DNA of 64,000 nt from Plutella xylostella (GCF_932276165.1 NC_064007.1:3544001-3608000), one strand, 5' to 3'; counted from the first letter of the stretch, positions 12,145-25,256 are shown. Numbers and translations are program-made. The notes: a model not told the origin generated them from the letters alone.

Positions 12145-14162
12145 TTAAAAACCAAATAACATAAGCCCAGCTGATGTGGTAAGCTGTCTGTAAATACGAC
12201 CAGTAGCGTATTAGTATTTGGGAACGATTCCCGCGATCACTCGAGCGCGATAAGCACTCTAACGTATTAAAATCGATAAATACGACGTGCTAGTGTTACA
12301 CGTTTAGAAATTCACGTCCATTTGCAGCCGATACGTAATGGTTTCGCTGAACAATTTGCATTTCTGGACACTTCTTTTGAAATGTTCTTTTGAGGCTGCC
12401 TTTTTCGATACAGGGAAAATATACGTGATTCGCAATGACAAATATGCACTCCTGCAACTGATACTACAAGGGAAAATACAGGGCAAGAGAAGACCTTGGG
12501 CCCAATTCTCACCCATTCGACTCTGAAAACGTCCACGACAAAAAGTATGCGCAAATTGTCTACTACTTTCTTACCGCCTTCGTCTAAACCAATCGACTTT
12601 CAAAAGTCGACCAAAAAGTGGACGTATTAACAACATAACTTACTAATAACTTGCATTAATAGGTCCCCGCATATTAGAACTAAAATGAAAACGTAAATAT
12701 CGTTTTAGTTGTAGATTATAATCGATGAAATGAAACGTAGTATTCACAGAGTAAACTTTAATTCCAATAGCATTGGGATTTCCGTGCGGATTAAAGTCTA
12801 CGGAGCTCTAGAATACAGATTTTAGACACCCATCGCCTTTTCCTATTAGCAAATTGTCTTGCATGTTTTGAAAGCGTATAGGGAAATTGACTATTGAAAT
12901 GAGAATCGGCTTCCTGGCCTATAATGGCTACAGAACCTCGCCGAGTGGTTCAATATGTCCACCATAGAGCTGTTACGGGCAGCAACATCCTGGGCCCAAG
13001 TTAGCATAATGATACGCCGATCTTGAGAGAAGATACTTGGCAGTTGGCACCTTAAGTAGAAGAAAATATATGTGATATCTATCCAAATTTCAGTGATCAA
13101 TACAAATATTATAATTAATAAATTGAAGGTCCGATGTCGATGGGTAGTACCTACGCTAATGTAGCGCGGAAGGCCCTCCGGTTAGAGGAGCTGATGACTT
13201 CCATGAATGTGTCTGTGCTTGGGAAAAGCCCTGAAGGTAGAAGACAGCCGGCAATGCAGGCCAAAGTTCATCAATCGAAATGTACAGTTGAAGGATATGT
13301 CTTGTCTGTGTACGTAAGTACCTCTAGTTTGCTGTAGGTACTTGACCGTATTGTACAGACAAATGAAATCAGCAGACATACGTGTGTACAGTTGTACACC
13401 TCAAGTGCGTGGGCGCATGTATACATACAAGATGTCACGGAGACCATTCTGCTATATTTTTGCTGTGGAATTTCTGTATTTAGGTATTAAAGTTTGACGT
13501 CGTGGTCGTGTAACGTATAATGTGTAGACTCTCATTCGTGAGGCTGTGGGTTTTCGAATTCAACCTACCAATGAATTCTTTGTGCTAGACTTTAAAGTGT
13601 TCCTGTTCAAGCCATGTTTCATCACCATTTCAGTCGTTCATACACAAAACGCTCATTTGTCACCATACTCGTATCTTTAAACTCCAGCTGGCTTCCTCAA
13701 CGCATTCGTCTTTTCACACACGTGCGCGTCAGTGTAAAATTCCAAAAGCAATTAGCAGAATGGTTTCCAGGTCAAAACTCAGCGTGGTGCGATATGGCAC
13801 GAGCATCTTAGGAGGACATTGCTCTGAATGTCAATGTAATTCGGTAGTTCAATGTCCATTAGTCATACCGCATGTCTCGATGGTTGTAAAGAATCGATTA
13901 AGTTTGACATCGATTCGTTTTTTTACGACGTTTGCTGTGTGGGAGGTAGCTGGTGGAGGATGGGGTTATCATCACCCAGATGTAGCATTAAACAGTCAAC
14001 TGTATAAGTATGTACTGGGTTTTGAAAAATATAGTACGAAAATTTTGTCAATATTGGGACTGTACCTAGTGTTACAGACACTTTGGTAAATTCAAACTTC
14101 GCAAAATTCATTGCCTTTCTCACATGGATATAATTAGTTCCAAGTTGGAACACGTCCCAAAA
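12145..14162. other. Non-coding, nothing recognised
   Basis: Short frames only, none with domain-like sequence. No clear repeat boundary found. Confidence 0.35.
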
Positions 14163-14262
14163 GGGTTACCCTAGCTTGACTAAAAACTGACGAACAGGAG
14201 CTGTCGTGCAATGAGTCGTGAATACCGCAACAAACTTCGTTTCACGTAAGCTAGAGTAACCC
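14163..14262. mobile_element. MITE family A, copy 1
   Basis: The ends GGGTTACCCTAGCTTGAC and GTAAGCTAGAGTAACCC are inverted copies. The interior, read on the minus strand, contains TTGCACGACAGCTC, shared with the copies near 25.2 and 29.3 kb. It is about 100 bp and non-coding. Confidence 0.65.
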
Positions 14263-14330
14263 AGTATTTCCTCGCGGTACTTACCGTATCCGCGGCAATC
14301 GGCGTAATTCGGCAGTGTGATTGGCACAAG

Positions 14331-14338
14331 TGACGTCA
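14331..14338. promoter_or_regulatory. CRE palindrome TGACGTCA
   Basis: A perfect CREB/ATF-type palindrome in a GC-rich non-repeat stretch (about 14275-14460). A second copy lies 54 bp downstream. Function is inferred only from the motif. Confidence 0.35.
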
Positions 14339-14384
14339 CTGCTTGGCGGCGCCACATTCGCACACGCCAGAGGTCGACGCTTGG

Positions 14385-14392
14385 TGACGTCA
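14385..14392. promoter_or_regulatory. CRE palindrome TGACGTCA, second copy
   Basis: Same eight-base palindrome as at 14331, here within GGTGACGTCACGAGTCACG. The paired arrangement makes a regulatory role more plausible than a lone site would. Confidence 0.35.
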
Positions 14393-14988
14393 CGAGTCAC
14401 GACCGGCGGAACTGTGTCAGTGGGATCGTACGGTCGCGATCGCGTTTTGTTTTGACAACCATTCGGTAGGCGGCAAAATTTTAATGGTTTAAGAATTAAA
14501 ATATTTTTGGTTTCTTAAATTGGTCGAACGATAAAGATACTTACCTATTTTATTCGAGTAATTTAAAATGCAGTTTGCACCCACTACTTGAACATAATAT
14601 GCGTACCTACTTATATGGTTGTTTTTTGGTTTTTGAACGAAGTTATAAATATTGATGATCATTGCATGAATCAGTGAAACAATCGCATGTCATCGTCCTT
14701 TCTGACAGAAAAAAACAAACCTACACTGTCAACCGTTTTCGATAAAGGTGACAAGAAGTTAATTAATTACTAATTATGTTCATATTAATATGAGTGCGTC
14801 GAGTGCTCTTGCAATTTTCCTGGTCGGTCGAGCTTATTTAGAATTGATTTATATTTAATGAGGGCCGTCGACCGCTCGGAACGATGGGTGTTCGAAGAAA
14901 CACGTGATTCATACGACATGGTGTAGTAGCAGACATTGTGTTGGCTGAGTCTAGACAGGAAAATATATTTTAGGGACCATACAAATTA

Positions 14989-15017
14989 ATAAAAAGTAGT
15001 AGGTTACTACTTTTTAT
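14989..15017. repeat. Perfect 13-bp-arm hairpin
   Basis: ATAAAAAGTAGTA, a 3-base loop, then the exact complement TACTACTTTTTAT. No U-run or gene context suggests a terminator. It is probably a chance or MITE-derived palindrome. Confidence 0.75.
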
Positions 15018-15246
15018 CTATCTATACCTACGTAAGCAAATATGAAAATACGTTTAAAATGTTCTACTTGGCCCGGTCGTGTCCAGTCTAGGTATGACTA
15101 TGACGCATGTATAACTATTGAATTGTCTCTCAAGACAAGCCCCAACTTCAGACTGTGACATAGACGACTGAGTCCCTTTGCTGAGTCGTCCTCCAGTCCT
15201 TCTCCTATCTTCTACCGAGCTGATGCCTTGCCAGCACCTTATACTT

Positions 15247-15300
15247 TATATGTAGCCTGTTTTGAGTCCCACTACTGGGCTAAGGCCTCACACTTATGCT
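15247..15300 (-). repeat. LINE 3'-end fragment
   Basis: Plus-strand TGTAGCCTGTTTTGAGTCC followed by CACTACTGGGCTAAGGCCT matches, in diverged form, the piece at 53085-53150. Both look like the antisense of the last codons and tail of an RTE-type LINE. No longer coding frame survives. Confidence 0.45.
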
Positions 15301-15578
15301 GGCGCACCCTGGGTCATCCTTTCAGCACGGTGACAAACCTTAGTCCATCGCTTACGATTGTCACCGACACTTACACATGAAATCTCGTCGTGATACGATA
15401 CATATGCTCCAAATGCCGTACACACCGGACAATCGCCGCCTAAGTACTTAACTGTCCGGTTGTCCGCCGCATGTAAACACCGCACAATGGCTTAAATTGC
15501 TCACGACTTTATAGTGTCTAAATGACGCGTATCGGTCACTGACCCCGCGTCCGCCGCGTGGTATATGGGTCACAGTTG

Positions 15579-15590
15579 TGACGTCACGTG
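15579..15590. promoter_or_regulatory. CRE plus E-box: TGACGTCACGTG
   Basis: The CRE palindrome overlaps a CACGTG E-box, giving a 12-base composite site in a GC-rich stretch (15530-15600). It suggests bZIP and bHLH binding, with no direct support beyond the motif. Confidence 0.3.
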
Positions 15591-16146
15591 GCTTTAGGAT
15601 GGTTTGGTAGAGAAATAAGTGAATGAAAAAATTATGCTCTTGAAGCTATTGTTTGACTGCATTGTATGAATCCGAAGATGCTGTGATCTGCATCACAACA
15701 CCGATAATTGGTGTGCTTTTGCAGGTTTTGTTTATGCCTTTTTTTATAACAGTCTTTTCTTTTGAATGTAACACAAGTATACTATTTCTACATATTTTGA
15801 ATTCAAAGTAAGTCAAATGATGTACTGACTGCTGTTACTGTAGTGTGCACTCCATGTTTGTTTGAATTCCTAATACATTTCCATCTGTTAGGGAATTTTC
15901 CAGTGATCCAATTTAATTCTACCATCCAGTTGGTCTAATCTAGCTGTTCGGCCGTTCAATTTCACATTTCGATAACCGTCATGAAATATGTGTGCCAAAC
16001 AAACATTGTCTGTAGTGCCCGCAAGTCAATAAACTATATCAAATGCGTTGAACCCAATAGCTGTGTGTGATAAAACTGATATCTTTTACACTATACTACA
16101 GAAGCTACGTGGTTAGTGGCGTAACTATGACGTAAAAGTAGTTTAT

Positions 16147-16286
16147 CGCTGAGTTGCAGAAAGGAACATTAAGCTAATGTCGACATTAAATCTATGTCCG
16201 TCTCTTTCTGTCTGTATTCTGTCAAAGCAAGGCAGCAATAGATTTAAGGTCAACATTAACTTAAAGTCCCTTTCTGCAACTCAGCG
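16147..16286. mobile_element. MITE family B, copy 1
   Basis: CGCTGAGTTGCAGAAAGG at the left is mirrored at the right, and near-perfect TIRs continue for about 49 bp, leaving a short centre. It is flanked by TAT on both sides (16144-16146 and 16287-16289). A diverged relative lies at about 26251-26406. It is 140 bp and non-coding. Confidence 0.75.
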
Positions 16287-17405
16287 TATGTAAACAGTTT
16301 TACAATTGAGTGTTTTAATGTCGATTCAAGTCTATATGTATATAATATTGATCTACCTATAATTCTAATTAGTATTCCGGTGGTATATTGAGTTGTTAGG
16401 TATGTATACATCTGTAACGTAGGTACACAATCACTTTGTTTGATCAGTCAGTCATCTGCATTATGTATGTAAAAAAACAGTACTTACCTAAAAAATCCTA
16501 TAGGATACCTAATAATACGAGTAATTCTACATTAGTATTGTAGATAACTCATGGTTGCTGCACCGCCTTCACTAAACATTATCTGTACTGTACCTACATT
16601 ATGGCTAGTCTTAGCAACAGCATGTAAGAATGTATGTATTAATTTAGTATCCGCACGTTGCTAGATAACGGCGAAATGGAGGAGATATTGTCGTAAATGT
16701 GGGTCAAGTGTTGCCGTGCTGAAAAATGTAAATAAGCCCTTGTATATAGTGTGTAGAGAGTATAAAATACATTGCCTGTTTCACATTATCTGGATGAAGG
16801 TTATCTGTGGGAAGAACACGACTTAAATCTCTCGTGTGGTGTTACTTTGAAAATAATAGAAGCAGCTTTGACAAGAATTATCGTTATTAGAATAGCTGAA
16901 AATGATGGAGAAATTAAAAGAGCAACGTCACCAAAATATACTTTGAACTTTGTGGACAAAAGAGGATTAGTCCATAGAATTCGTAGAAGAAAATGAAAAA
17001 CTTTTATTGTGGTCGTCATGGCTAAAACATTATATTTTGAAATTATTGTTTTCCTTTGTTGAATTACTTCTGGCGTAGCAGGCGACCCATATGAGTTTCC
17101 TCCAATGTTCTCTCGATAATAAATATACTTAACAATAAAATGTTGTCTGCATATTTAATTTATATTTACATGAGAAAGTTACGTTGCCAAAATGCAAACG
17201 AAACAATAAATTCGTATTTTACAAAACGTTATTTCCTTTATTCCACCATCCATTTACACATCAAGTTATCTAGTCTAGACCTATGCAAATCTCGCTTTTA
17301 CCATGCACGAATATAGATCGTTTTAATTCGGAATTGCTAACGCTACGCTTATCGAGTCACGGTTCGATAATATGATAACAATTCGCTGTAGCTGGAATGC
17401 ATACT

Positions 17406-17546
17406 GGGGGGTCACTTTCTCAATCGACGAACTAACGAACAAAACAAAACGAACAATCAGCATTAACACAACGAGATAGAGCCGTGGTTAGCAGCGCTCT
17501 AAAGCTTAGGAAAGACAAAACTGCAGTGCTTTATAGAGTGACCCCC
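17406..17546. mobile_element. MITE family A, copy 2, with 9-bp duplication
   Basis: The left end GGGGGGTCACTTTCTC and the right end TATAGAGTGACCCCC are inverted. The identical 9-mer ATGCATACT lies immediately outside both ends (17397-17405 and 17547-17555), a clear target-site duplication. Interior words on the minus strand, such as GCTAACCA and CTATCTCGTTG, match copy 5 at 33.5 kb. A 9-bp duplication suggests a Mutator- or hAT-like transposase, but no coding part is present. Confidence 0.78.
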
Positions 17547-17555
17547 ATGCATACT

Positions 17556-19315
17556 ACGCGTTTCAGGCTTTCGGTGCATCGGTCGATGAACTCCAGTTGT
17601 CGCCGTGAATGGGACATTTGACAATGGCGCAAGTATGGACCCACTTGTGGGACTGTTGCTATTGTTGTGGGATGTACTCGTGTTTACTAATTGGGCTTGC
17701 ATTGAAGGGTGTCGCTTGAATAGTATGACTCTTTATTTTTTTATTATTGCTTCTATCGTGTCCCACTGCAGCATAAATGTGGACTTTAAAAGACTTTTCT
17801 GTGCAATAGGGAAAAGCAGTAGTGCATGTAGGTACTTAAAAGAAAGAAAACAAGCACACATAATATACTCCAAAACTTTCGTACCTTAGCTTTATAATAA
17901 TATGAGTTAGTCTGGCTTGTAGCCTTGATTATGATTACACAGATGACTGATCTTGGTCCTTGTAATTATAACCTTTCCATTATCTTCAGTCTACTAAACG
18001 GGTATAGATAATTAAAATTTCATGACCTAACCTCGTTCTAGCTATAAATAAAATGTAGCATTTACAGGGTGTTCACGTAAGAGAACGGGTCAATGAGTTG
18101 TCGCTACTTGTCAAGTAGCCTTTCAGTTTGCATCCCGTGTAGACGATACAGTCGTTTTTATTAATACCTCCTTGAATGCCGATGATTTTTTGCTAAGTAG
18201 CTGTTGTTTTCGTTGTTTTAATGCCTAAACCGTCGTCGGTTGCACGCATGGACATTAACAACATTTTGTTTGAATTCAGTAAAATCTAAAATATCCCATT
18301 GGTATCGAATCTATCGAAGGAAAAATATTTTTAACATCCTGTACAATTAGTCTAATAGCCGGGTCTATGACCGACATTTCATCGGACGCCAATCATTGAA
18401 CTGGCCTATTAACAGAAATTTATTGCTATATGAACGTCAATGCTAATTTTAGAGCCTTTTTGTACAGATTGATCAGATTTTGTAGTCGAATCAATACAAA
18501 AAATGTTTTGTTGCTTCATAAAGATATTTTATCTTTTTTTTTCTATAACAGAAAATGACTTTGTAGAGTTTAAAATTCCCATTTACACCGTCTTTCTCAT
18601 AGATAAGAAGTAACAAAATATGCTATTGCATTCACCAACTAATTGCTGGCAAACAATCGCTTGAAAGTATGGAATGTCGGCGATGCATATTGAAACCCAT
18701 CTCTTGCTGTACTGCAACAATTAATAATACCATTGTAGAGCAAACCATGACGTCACAGTGTAAAAAACCACAGTAGCGGGTCTTATGTGCTCATAATAAT
18801 ATAATGATACGAAGTCCTTACACTATTTTAAACAATACCTATAATAGTAGCTGCGTAAGAGTGGTAATAATTAAAAAGTCTAATCTGTCTATTAAAGCGT
18901 CTAGTCTTCTTAGATCAGATACTGATTTACAAAACAAGGCTAGTTTTCAGGTTATTCAAAATACATATTATTATACTAAATTAAAATATTAATTTGTGAA
19001 GCTTCCACACTCTACCGTACAACACTGTGACAATTATTTTGTAAAGAGACGTATTTGTTTGTCATTCATTGTTCATCTAGGCTAATTGGTCATTGTTGCT
19101 GATGGCAAAAGAATAACTGGTTATTATGATGGTTAAATACAGACATTAAATGTGTTTGAAAGTGTTTTTATGTCTACACTTTCCGTTGATAGTGGGCCTG
19201 CTAAGAAAGCAACGTAGATATAGATGCTAATCCTGACTGATATTATGAATTAGAAAGTGCGTTAGTTTCTTGTTTTTTTTTTAATGAGGATGAGAATCAG
19301 ATACAACTTAAACAA
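17556..19315. other. Non-coding, nothing recognised
   Basis: AT-rich with short frames only. One TGACGTCA palindrome occurs at 18748-18755. No repeat family was recognised in this stretch. Confidence 0.35.
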
Positions 19316-19319
19316 ACCA

Positions 19320-19535
19320 ATAACCTAACCTAACCAATATAAAAAAAAACCCTCGGGGTAACATTACCAATCATCGTAAAAAACAATACGGAAATCGGTT
19401 CAACCCTTTGGCAGCTACGCTACCACTGACAGATTCACACACAGAGATACACAGAAACTTATGATGACACCCCTCTTTTTCCGTCGGGACTTAAAAATGC
19501 TGAAGTGAATGTGAAGCCCGCAAGCAACAGCTAGT
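19320..19535 (+). repeat. Short repeat ending CAACAGCTAGT
   Basis: Contains CGGAAATCGGTTCAACCC and CAGATTCACACACAGAGATA, wording common in dispersed lepidopteran repeats, and ends GCAAGCAACAGCTAGT. That end resembles the 33950-34136 repeat and the CTAG 3' terminus of Helitrons. No helicase or coding part is present. Confidence 0.4.
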
Positions 19536-20066
19536 ATATCAACAATCCCTTAGCGACTGGAGTCAGTGGCGCGCTAAATCTCAAAGCGATTTATCATAGA
19601 ACCTAGGTTGTACTCGCGCGTCTAGTGTCCTAAGGTCATCGGCACTGCCTGAGTCTAGACTAGGTCTGATGACCGGTCGAGATACCGGTAACCCTACAGA
19701 TTATGGCACGGGCCTTGCCGGGTGTAGCATCTGGGGTATTTGCAAGTGTTTGAAGCATCTATGTAATAACCAGCGACATTTTAATACGAATTTTTTAAAT
19801 GGTGTGTCAGTGCAAAAGAAACGTCGACAAAAATAACACGCCACTTCTACCACTGAGCTCTTATTTTGATTTAGTTTTTTTATGGAATAGACCATCTTGT
19901 TCGTAAATTGTTAATCTATGGTTTACAGTTTTAAATAAAATAAATCTTTCATCTTGTAGAATCTACGGAAAAGGGGTATTTTTAAGGGATGAAAATGGTT
20001 AATAATAAATTAGTCATTACTAATCCTTTTGTTCCTAATCACATAAATTAGTTTACTCGTATATTC

Positions 20067-20190
20067 TTATTATTATTATTATTAAATTCTTTATTGCACA
20101 TAAATTAATTTGTACATAGGCGAACTTAATGCTAAAAGCATTCTCTTCCAGTTAACCTTGGGTGTTGTGGAGAAAGTGATAGGTAGTGCG
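20067..20190 (-). repeat. LINE 3'-end remnant, second copy
   Basis: Begins with plus-strand (TTA)n and shares CTTTATTG and GGCGAACTTAATGCTA with 4680-4800. It is the 3' tail of a 5'-truncated LINE on the minus strand. Nothing coding remains. Confidence 0.6.
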
Positions 20191-20699
20191 AAAGAAAATA
20201 AGAACAGTTTAATTTTGTTTAATATCTATATTGTTTAACACTAGAATATATACTTCAACTATACTTCAATTATATTCTTCAACTCCAGAAATAAAGTAGG
20301 TATAAATAAATATTCCAATTAGTATTTATATTTGTTATGATTTATTTATCCAGGTCACGACTCTAGCTCACCCTAGCTGCTAACTCGATATCCGAGACCT
20401 TAAACCATAAATAAAGTACGAAACCACACTCGCGATCTCACCATTGTAATAATTTCAGACTCAGCCTGTATATAAATTCAATAATATTCGAGTTTAACAT
20501 TTTCCATGCAGGTACTGGCAGTTGAAGTGTTTACGAGTGTCTAATCAAAAATGGCCTAATCACAATCATCCAATATGTTTTACCGCTGTAGGATGGTGCC
20601 ATAATTTACGGTCCTACTACTTGTATTTTGTATGAAGTAGGAGTTTTACTCTTGCTTGCGAAATGCTATAAATTTCGGGGAGCTAACATGCAGTGGATA

Positions 20700-20870
20700 G
20701 GTATGTCAGCCTCAGCTATTACAACACCCAGGCCTGCTACTCCAGTTTACTCTGGAGCTAGGCTGGCTGAGCTGAAATCAAGGGGATATGTACAAAGGTT
20801 CCACTCGAGAGAGCCACGTACAGGAACTTCACCCCCTATGAGAATAGAATAGAGAATGGAATAGAATAGG
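20700..20870 (+). mobile_element. SINE 3'-half remnant, plus strand
   Basis: From about 20782, GGGGATATGTACAAAGGTTCC and the following bases match, with substitutions, the 3' half of the SINE copies at 42266-42597 and 61344-61674, and it ends in the same AATAG-type repeats (20839-20869). The tRNA-like head is absent, and 20700-20781 is only loosely related. It is a 5'-truncated older copy in the opposite orientation to the other two. Confidence 0.6.
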
Positions 20871-21302
20871 TATGTCAAATGCGAGATAGAGTCGTAAGAA
20901 GCGCCACAGCGCTTCGCAATTTGCTGGGTAATTTATTTACCCATACTTAACTCATTATTTCAAAGTTGATTGACCTTAAAATAAAATACAGACATCGCAT
21001 ATAGTCAATGAAATGAAAAACCTATTTTTAAGTCTAGACCTAGCTAGTGTAACTGATTGAGTTGAACTTTTCGAGACATTACTTACGTTCATTTATCAAC
21101 ATTTAGTGAAACATCTTTACTTAGAAAGCAAGTTTATTTTCCATACAAGGCACTTGAGTGATGATATACCTACATAGATATTTTTCTTTCTACGAAATAT
21201 TATACCCTTAACAAGGCCTTGCTTACCAACACGAGTCTGAGCCTCTTCTAAAATGAAAATATATTCGTTTATTACTGCCTATATACTTTCTGAAAATGTA
21301 AG

Positions 21303-21336
21303 CTAATTCTTTCCCTTTTCTCGTTTCAGGTAAAAG
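21303..21336 (+). promoter_or_regulatory. Candidate recursive-splice site 2
   Basis: A CTAAT branch-point motif is followed by the pyrimidine tract TTCCCTTTTCTCGTTT and CAG ending at 21329, directly followed by GTAAAA. The layout and the branch-to-AG distance of about 23 nt match site 1. Confidence 0.5.
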
Positions 21337-21829
21337 TCGTAATATTGTATTTTACGAACGGAATGTCTTCATATTTTATCCCAGAATGGGTGAGTCAAGA
21401 ATTTCCAGCTCTATCTTTCCTTGCTGGTATCTTCAATTGTATAATATTTAATTTAAATATTTTAAAACACAGTAATGTGCCTGATTAAACTATAAGTCTG
21501 ACTTAAACTTTACATAAGAACAGGTTCTAAAGCTTTAATCATTTTTTGCACGTTTTTAATAAACCAAATTTTATATCGTTTAGTAGAGTCCCCTGTAAAT
21601 GATGCCAGACATGGCGGAAAATAGGGCAAGTGTGACATATGCGACGGTCCTCTCTAATTACACCATATTTATAGCGAAGGCGTTCGTTAGCGGGGTTTAG
21701 AGTTCAGCAGTTAGCTTATACGTTGTTATAAATAATGAGGTATTTAGAATTATTCATATTCTGTGACACGAATATAATCAGGTCCGAAGGATCTAATCCG
21801 GTCGCCCTCAATCTCAACACTATGGTTCT

Positions 21830-22599
21830 ACCTTTTTTGGCATAAGATTTATTTGCCTAATCTCGTATTGCATAGTAACGTTTGGTCGAAGTCTCGTTAC
21901 GCCGAAAATCGTATGGCATAAATCTCGTTTAGTAAAAAGTTATTTCGCATAACATTGTTTAGCCTAATAATGGTATGGCCAAATCTTGAATAGCCTAATA
22001 ATGCTATGGCATAGGTTTATTAGGTTTATACAAAGTAATAATATTCGTTTGGCTTTAACTTTGACGGAGCGTCTCCCTACATAGCGCAAACTGGTGCCTT
22101 GTATTGTTTCCGCTGTTTGGAAAACGCTCCGCTCCGCTCCGCTCCGCTTCGCTGCGCTCCGCTTTGGTTTTGATGAACATGTGCACCTAACACGCTCCTC
22201 CTCGCTTTGCTCGTCGTCGCACCTATTTTTAGGTTTCGATCTCATGGGGTTTGTAATAATTATATTGGTCGTTAACTTTCGATTTTTTGATCATACAATA
22301 TCGTGATTTTCGGGATGTAGGAGAAAAATACCACAATTTGTACATTTACTACGTACTTAATATATTATTTATTAAGATAACATTACGAGAAATAAGATTA
22401 TACATAGGTATAGACGAACATAAATTTGAGCAAACGAAACTTAGGTGTTTAAAGATTGTGCCTAAAGAGTTTTAGACGAAACGAGCCTTATGCCACATAA
22501 GTCTTGGCAAAGTGATGGTTCGGCCAAAAAAGTTTAGACCATACGAGTTATGCGAAATGAGTTTTGGTCAATAAAGATTATGCGAGATGAGCGGAACCC
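21830..22599. repeat. Unclassified 770-bp element with inverted word arrays
   Basis: The left half is packed with degenerate repeats of words such as GGCATAA, GCCTAAT and TCTCGTT. The right half contains the reverse-complement words (TTATGCC, ACGAG, TTATGCG). The centre holds a run of GCTCC-type units near 22128-22160. CAACACTATGGTTCT (21815-21829) and CAACACTATGCTTCT (22600-22614) flank it, a 15-base direct repeat with one mismatch that may be a target duplication. No coding frame of note. I do not recognise the family. Confidence 0.5.
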
Positions 22600-22614
22600 C
22601 AACACTATGCTTCT

Positions 22615-24830
22615 GTAATAATACGGTTCCGTTACATGGCAGTATACTGAAACTAAATTGATACTGTACTTGTGTATAGTAAAAAACTATTAAAAAGCGG
22701 GACAAAATATTACTATATTTTTTATGATTGTTAATCTAAGGTAAGAAAAACAAAAACATCTTATTTCTTGTCACTTCAAAATCGCAACAAAACTATAAAA
22801 CAGAAAACTATACAGGCCGAGTTCAAGAGCTTTACTCTGTAGCATAATTACTCATGTATAGGTAGGTATTCACTATTGTAACTCAAGCGTCTGTTAGAAG
22901 ACAAGTTGAGCACAAATGAAAGTGGTTCACGGTTCATACCCACGATCGGACCGATAAGAACCCCGATCATTTTATGCTCACTGCACACCGTGATTAGTTC
23001 GACAGCTTTCGGTGATATTTGTGGTGTGGGGCTATTAGAGAATCTAGTATTATTTCGTACATTCGTTTGATCGAAAGGGAAAAGGCTCGTAGTTTTATTG
23101 ACATGATTTTCGGTACGAGATTTTACACCGTTCGAGTAGTGGCGAGTAAACGCGAATTTGTGTGGCGCGGGAGAGTCGCCAACTAGCGGTTCTACCATAA
23201 AAATTCGGGCGATTTTCAATGCTCGAACGGTTTAGAAAAACCTCTAGGCCCTCACTACTCCCTAGTGGACCGTGTATACTTTTCCTTATTATAAAGTTAT
23301 CCAAAGGATGCTTTGAAGCTATAATACGAAATTGGTAGTTTAGCCGCCGAACTATCGATACAATATCCAATATCGACGCAAGAATAGCGTCTTGAGTCGA
23401 TGAGCACTCTCGCTCGCGATACTATCTCATCTTGATCTCGTAACATTGACACGATCCATAGACTATGAACCATGGTACCATTAAAAAGTTACTAATCAAA
23501 TAGCTTCTATCACGTTAGGTACAAAAATATAACATATAATATTATGTAGATATATCTGCTGTCCGATACCAATATTACAGGCTCGGCCTATTTTAGCTTT
23601 CGGCTACAGAACCCTAAAAAGTAAGTAAGAAGGTCAAATGGTAGCGAAAATATCTTTAGTGCGAGGCAGTGAAAGTAGTTGCGACTTGGCGTAAATAATT
23701 AGAGTACAGAGAAAAGAGCTAGTTATTTGCTGGTTAGTTTGTAATATTATGCTGGTTTTAGTCTCTATGTATCATTCAACAATAAGGTTATTGACCAACT
23801 CTTTATAAATAGTGTAACGAAAAATAAGTTTTAATATCTGTTTCTCAGAGGTAACCTGTAATAAGTCCACTTTTTGTCCCTTTTTTTAACTTTATTGAGA
23901 TAGCGTGAATGAGCTCTATCACATAAGTGTAAAATCGCCATTTTGAATCGTTTATAGTTATCCAAATAATGTAAAACGCCAAACATCCTCTTAATGTCAA
24001 GGTTAGCTCCGGCAATTGTATGTAAGAGTATTGTACTTATTTATACTATGAAGCTCTCTAACTAATATGAAGGCACAAAAAATATTATTGGATAATACCT
24101 ACATAATTACTATGCATTTCCCTGTATGTTTTAGTATATATTTATGTAAGTACAAATACTTAAGTATGAAATATAAGCTAGATCACATATTCCATTCACG
24201 TACATAAGTTCCATTTGCATACAGAACCATAAACCTAGTCTCGTACCTTTCTCAATAAGTCATTCACATCCAAATATCGGTCATAGACCCAAAATAGCAT
24301 ACGAATGGTTTTCCTAAACGGGCAGCCTACTTTTGGGTTCCGATTATTCCTGTGAATTGAAAGCTTTGTATGTTAAATATCTCTTTTACGTAAATTTATA
24401 GACTGGGTACTTTAGAAAGAATGTATGGTGCACCATACCTATACCAAATTATTGAAGTCAAGGTGTGAACTGTATTAGTACTTTATAACTATTCCTACCT
24501 TCCTTTATAACTATTCTTCCGCAACGAATTTTGTATGTCAAGGTCGCATATTTGATAAGTACACTTTCTTCGACCACAGTTTGCGTCAGCAAATCTATGT
24601 CTGTAGGGCAGTAATCTTATTATTATTTACCTAAACAGATAAAAACGATTTACGATGCTCTCATACACCCCTCATACAGCGTTGTTCAAGATCGTTGTTA
24701 ATCTTCAGTGTGTTACGCAAACTCGTGGTTACGTTACGCGATATACCGACCGAGTAAGCTTTCAATATTGAAATTGTGTTTCTCTGCCAAATCGCTCCTA
24801 GCCTCGGGTCTAGTACAGGTTTGATAGTTT
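22615..24830. other. Non-coding, nothing recognised
   Basis: No persuasive frame or repeat. The stretch 22900-23420 is somewhat less AT-rich and holds overlapping minus-strand frames without recognisable domains. Confidence 0.35.
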
Positions 24831-24839
24831 TTCGAAAAC

Positions 24840-24950
24840 TATAAAAGTTTACGTTTTCTAGCATACTAAGTGGCGCCTCTAATGGAAACTATCATGAAAC
24901 TTTTGACAGATCATTTATGCAGAGGAGAGGAGAAAACGTAAACTTTTTTC
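24840..24950. repeat. Short inverted repeat
   Basis: AAAGTTTACGTTTTCT (about 24845-24861) and its complement GAAAACGTAAACTTT (about 24931-24945) flank an 85-bp centre. It looks like a decayed MITE; no duplication was found. Confidence 0.45.
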
Positions 24951-25137
24951 GTTTTCATACATAGCAAAACCCGTACTAGAGGCTCAGATTTATCTCGCGC
25001 TAATTACTGCTCCCATTTCCCGTATCGGATCGGATGCCCCTAGCATTTGAAGTGGACGTCAGCACTCCCCTAACGACCGTAATACCTAAACCATACGTGA
25101 CATTTTCCATCCAAAACTGCATTATTAACGACGCTTC

Positions 25138-25256
25138 TGGGGGGTCACTCTATATGACGAAGACTAACTAAGTTTCTAAGTTTAAACGTGCCGATTGCAC
25201 GAAAGCTCTCGTCTTTAGTTTTTCGTCAGTATAGAGTAACCCTCCAGAACTCTTCC
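25138..25256. mobile_element. MITE family A, copy 3
   Basis: The ends TTCTGGGGGGTCACTCTATA and TATAGAGTAACCCTCCAGAA are inverted, so the TIR here spans 20 bp with two mismatches. The interior has GTGCCGATTGCACGA and AGCTCTCGT, shared with copy 4. Non-coding. Confidence 0.72.

Noticed and set aside
22126..22160. GCTCC-type short array as a microsatellite or CRISPR-like repeat
   Set aside because: Units are contiguous and degenerate with no spacers. It is the centre of the 770-bp repeat.
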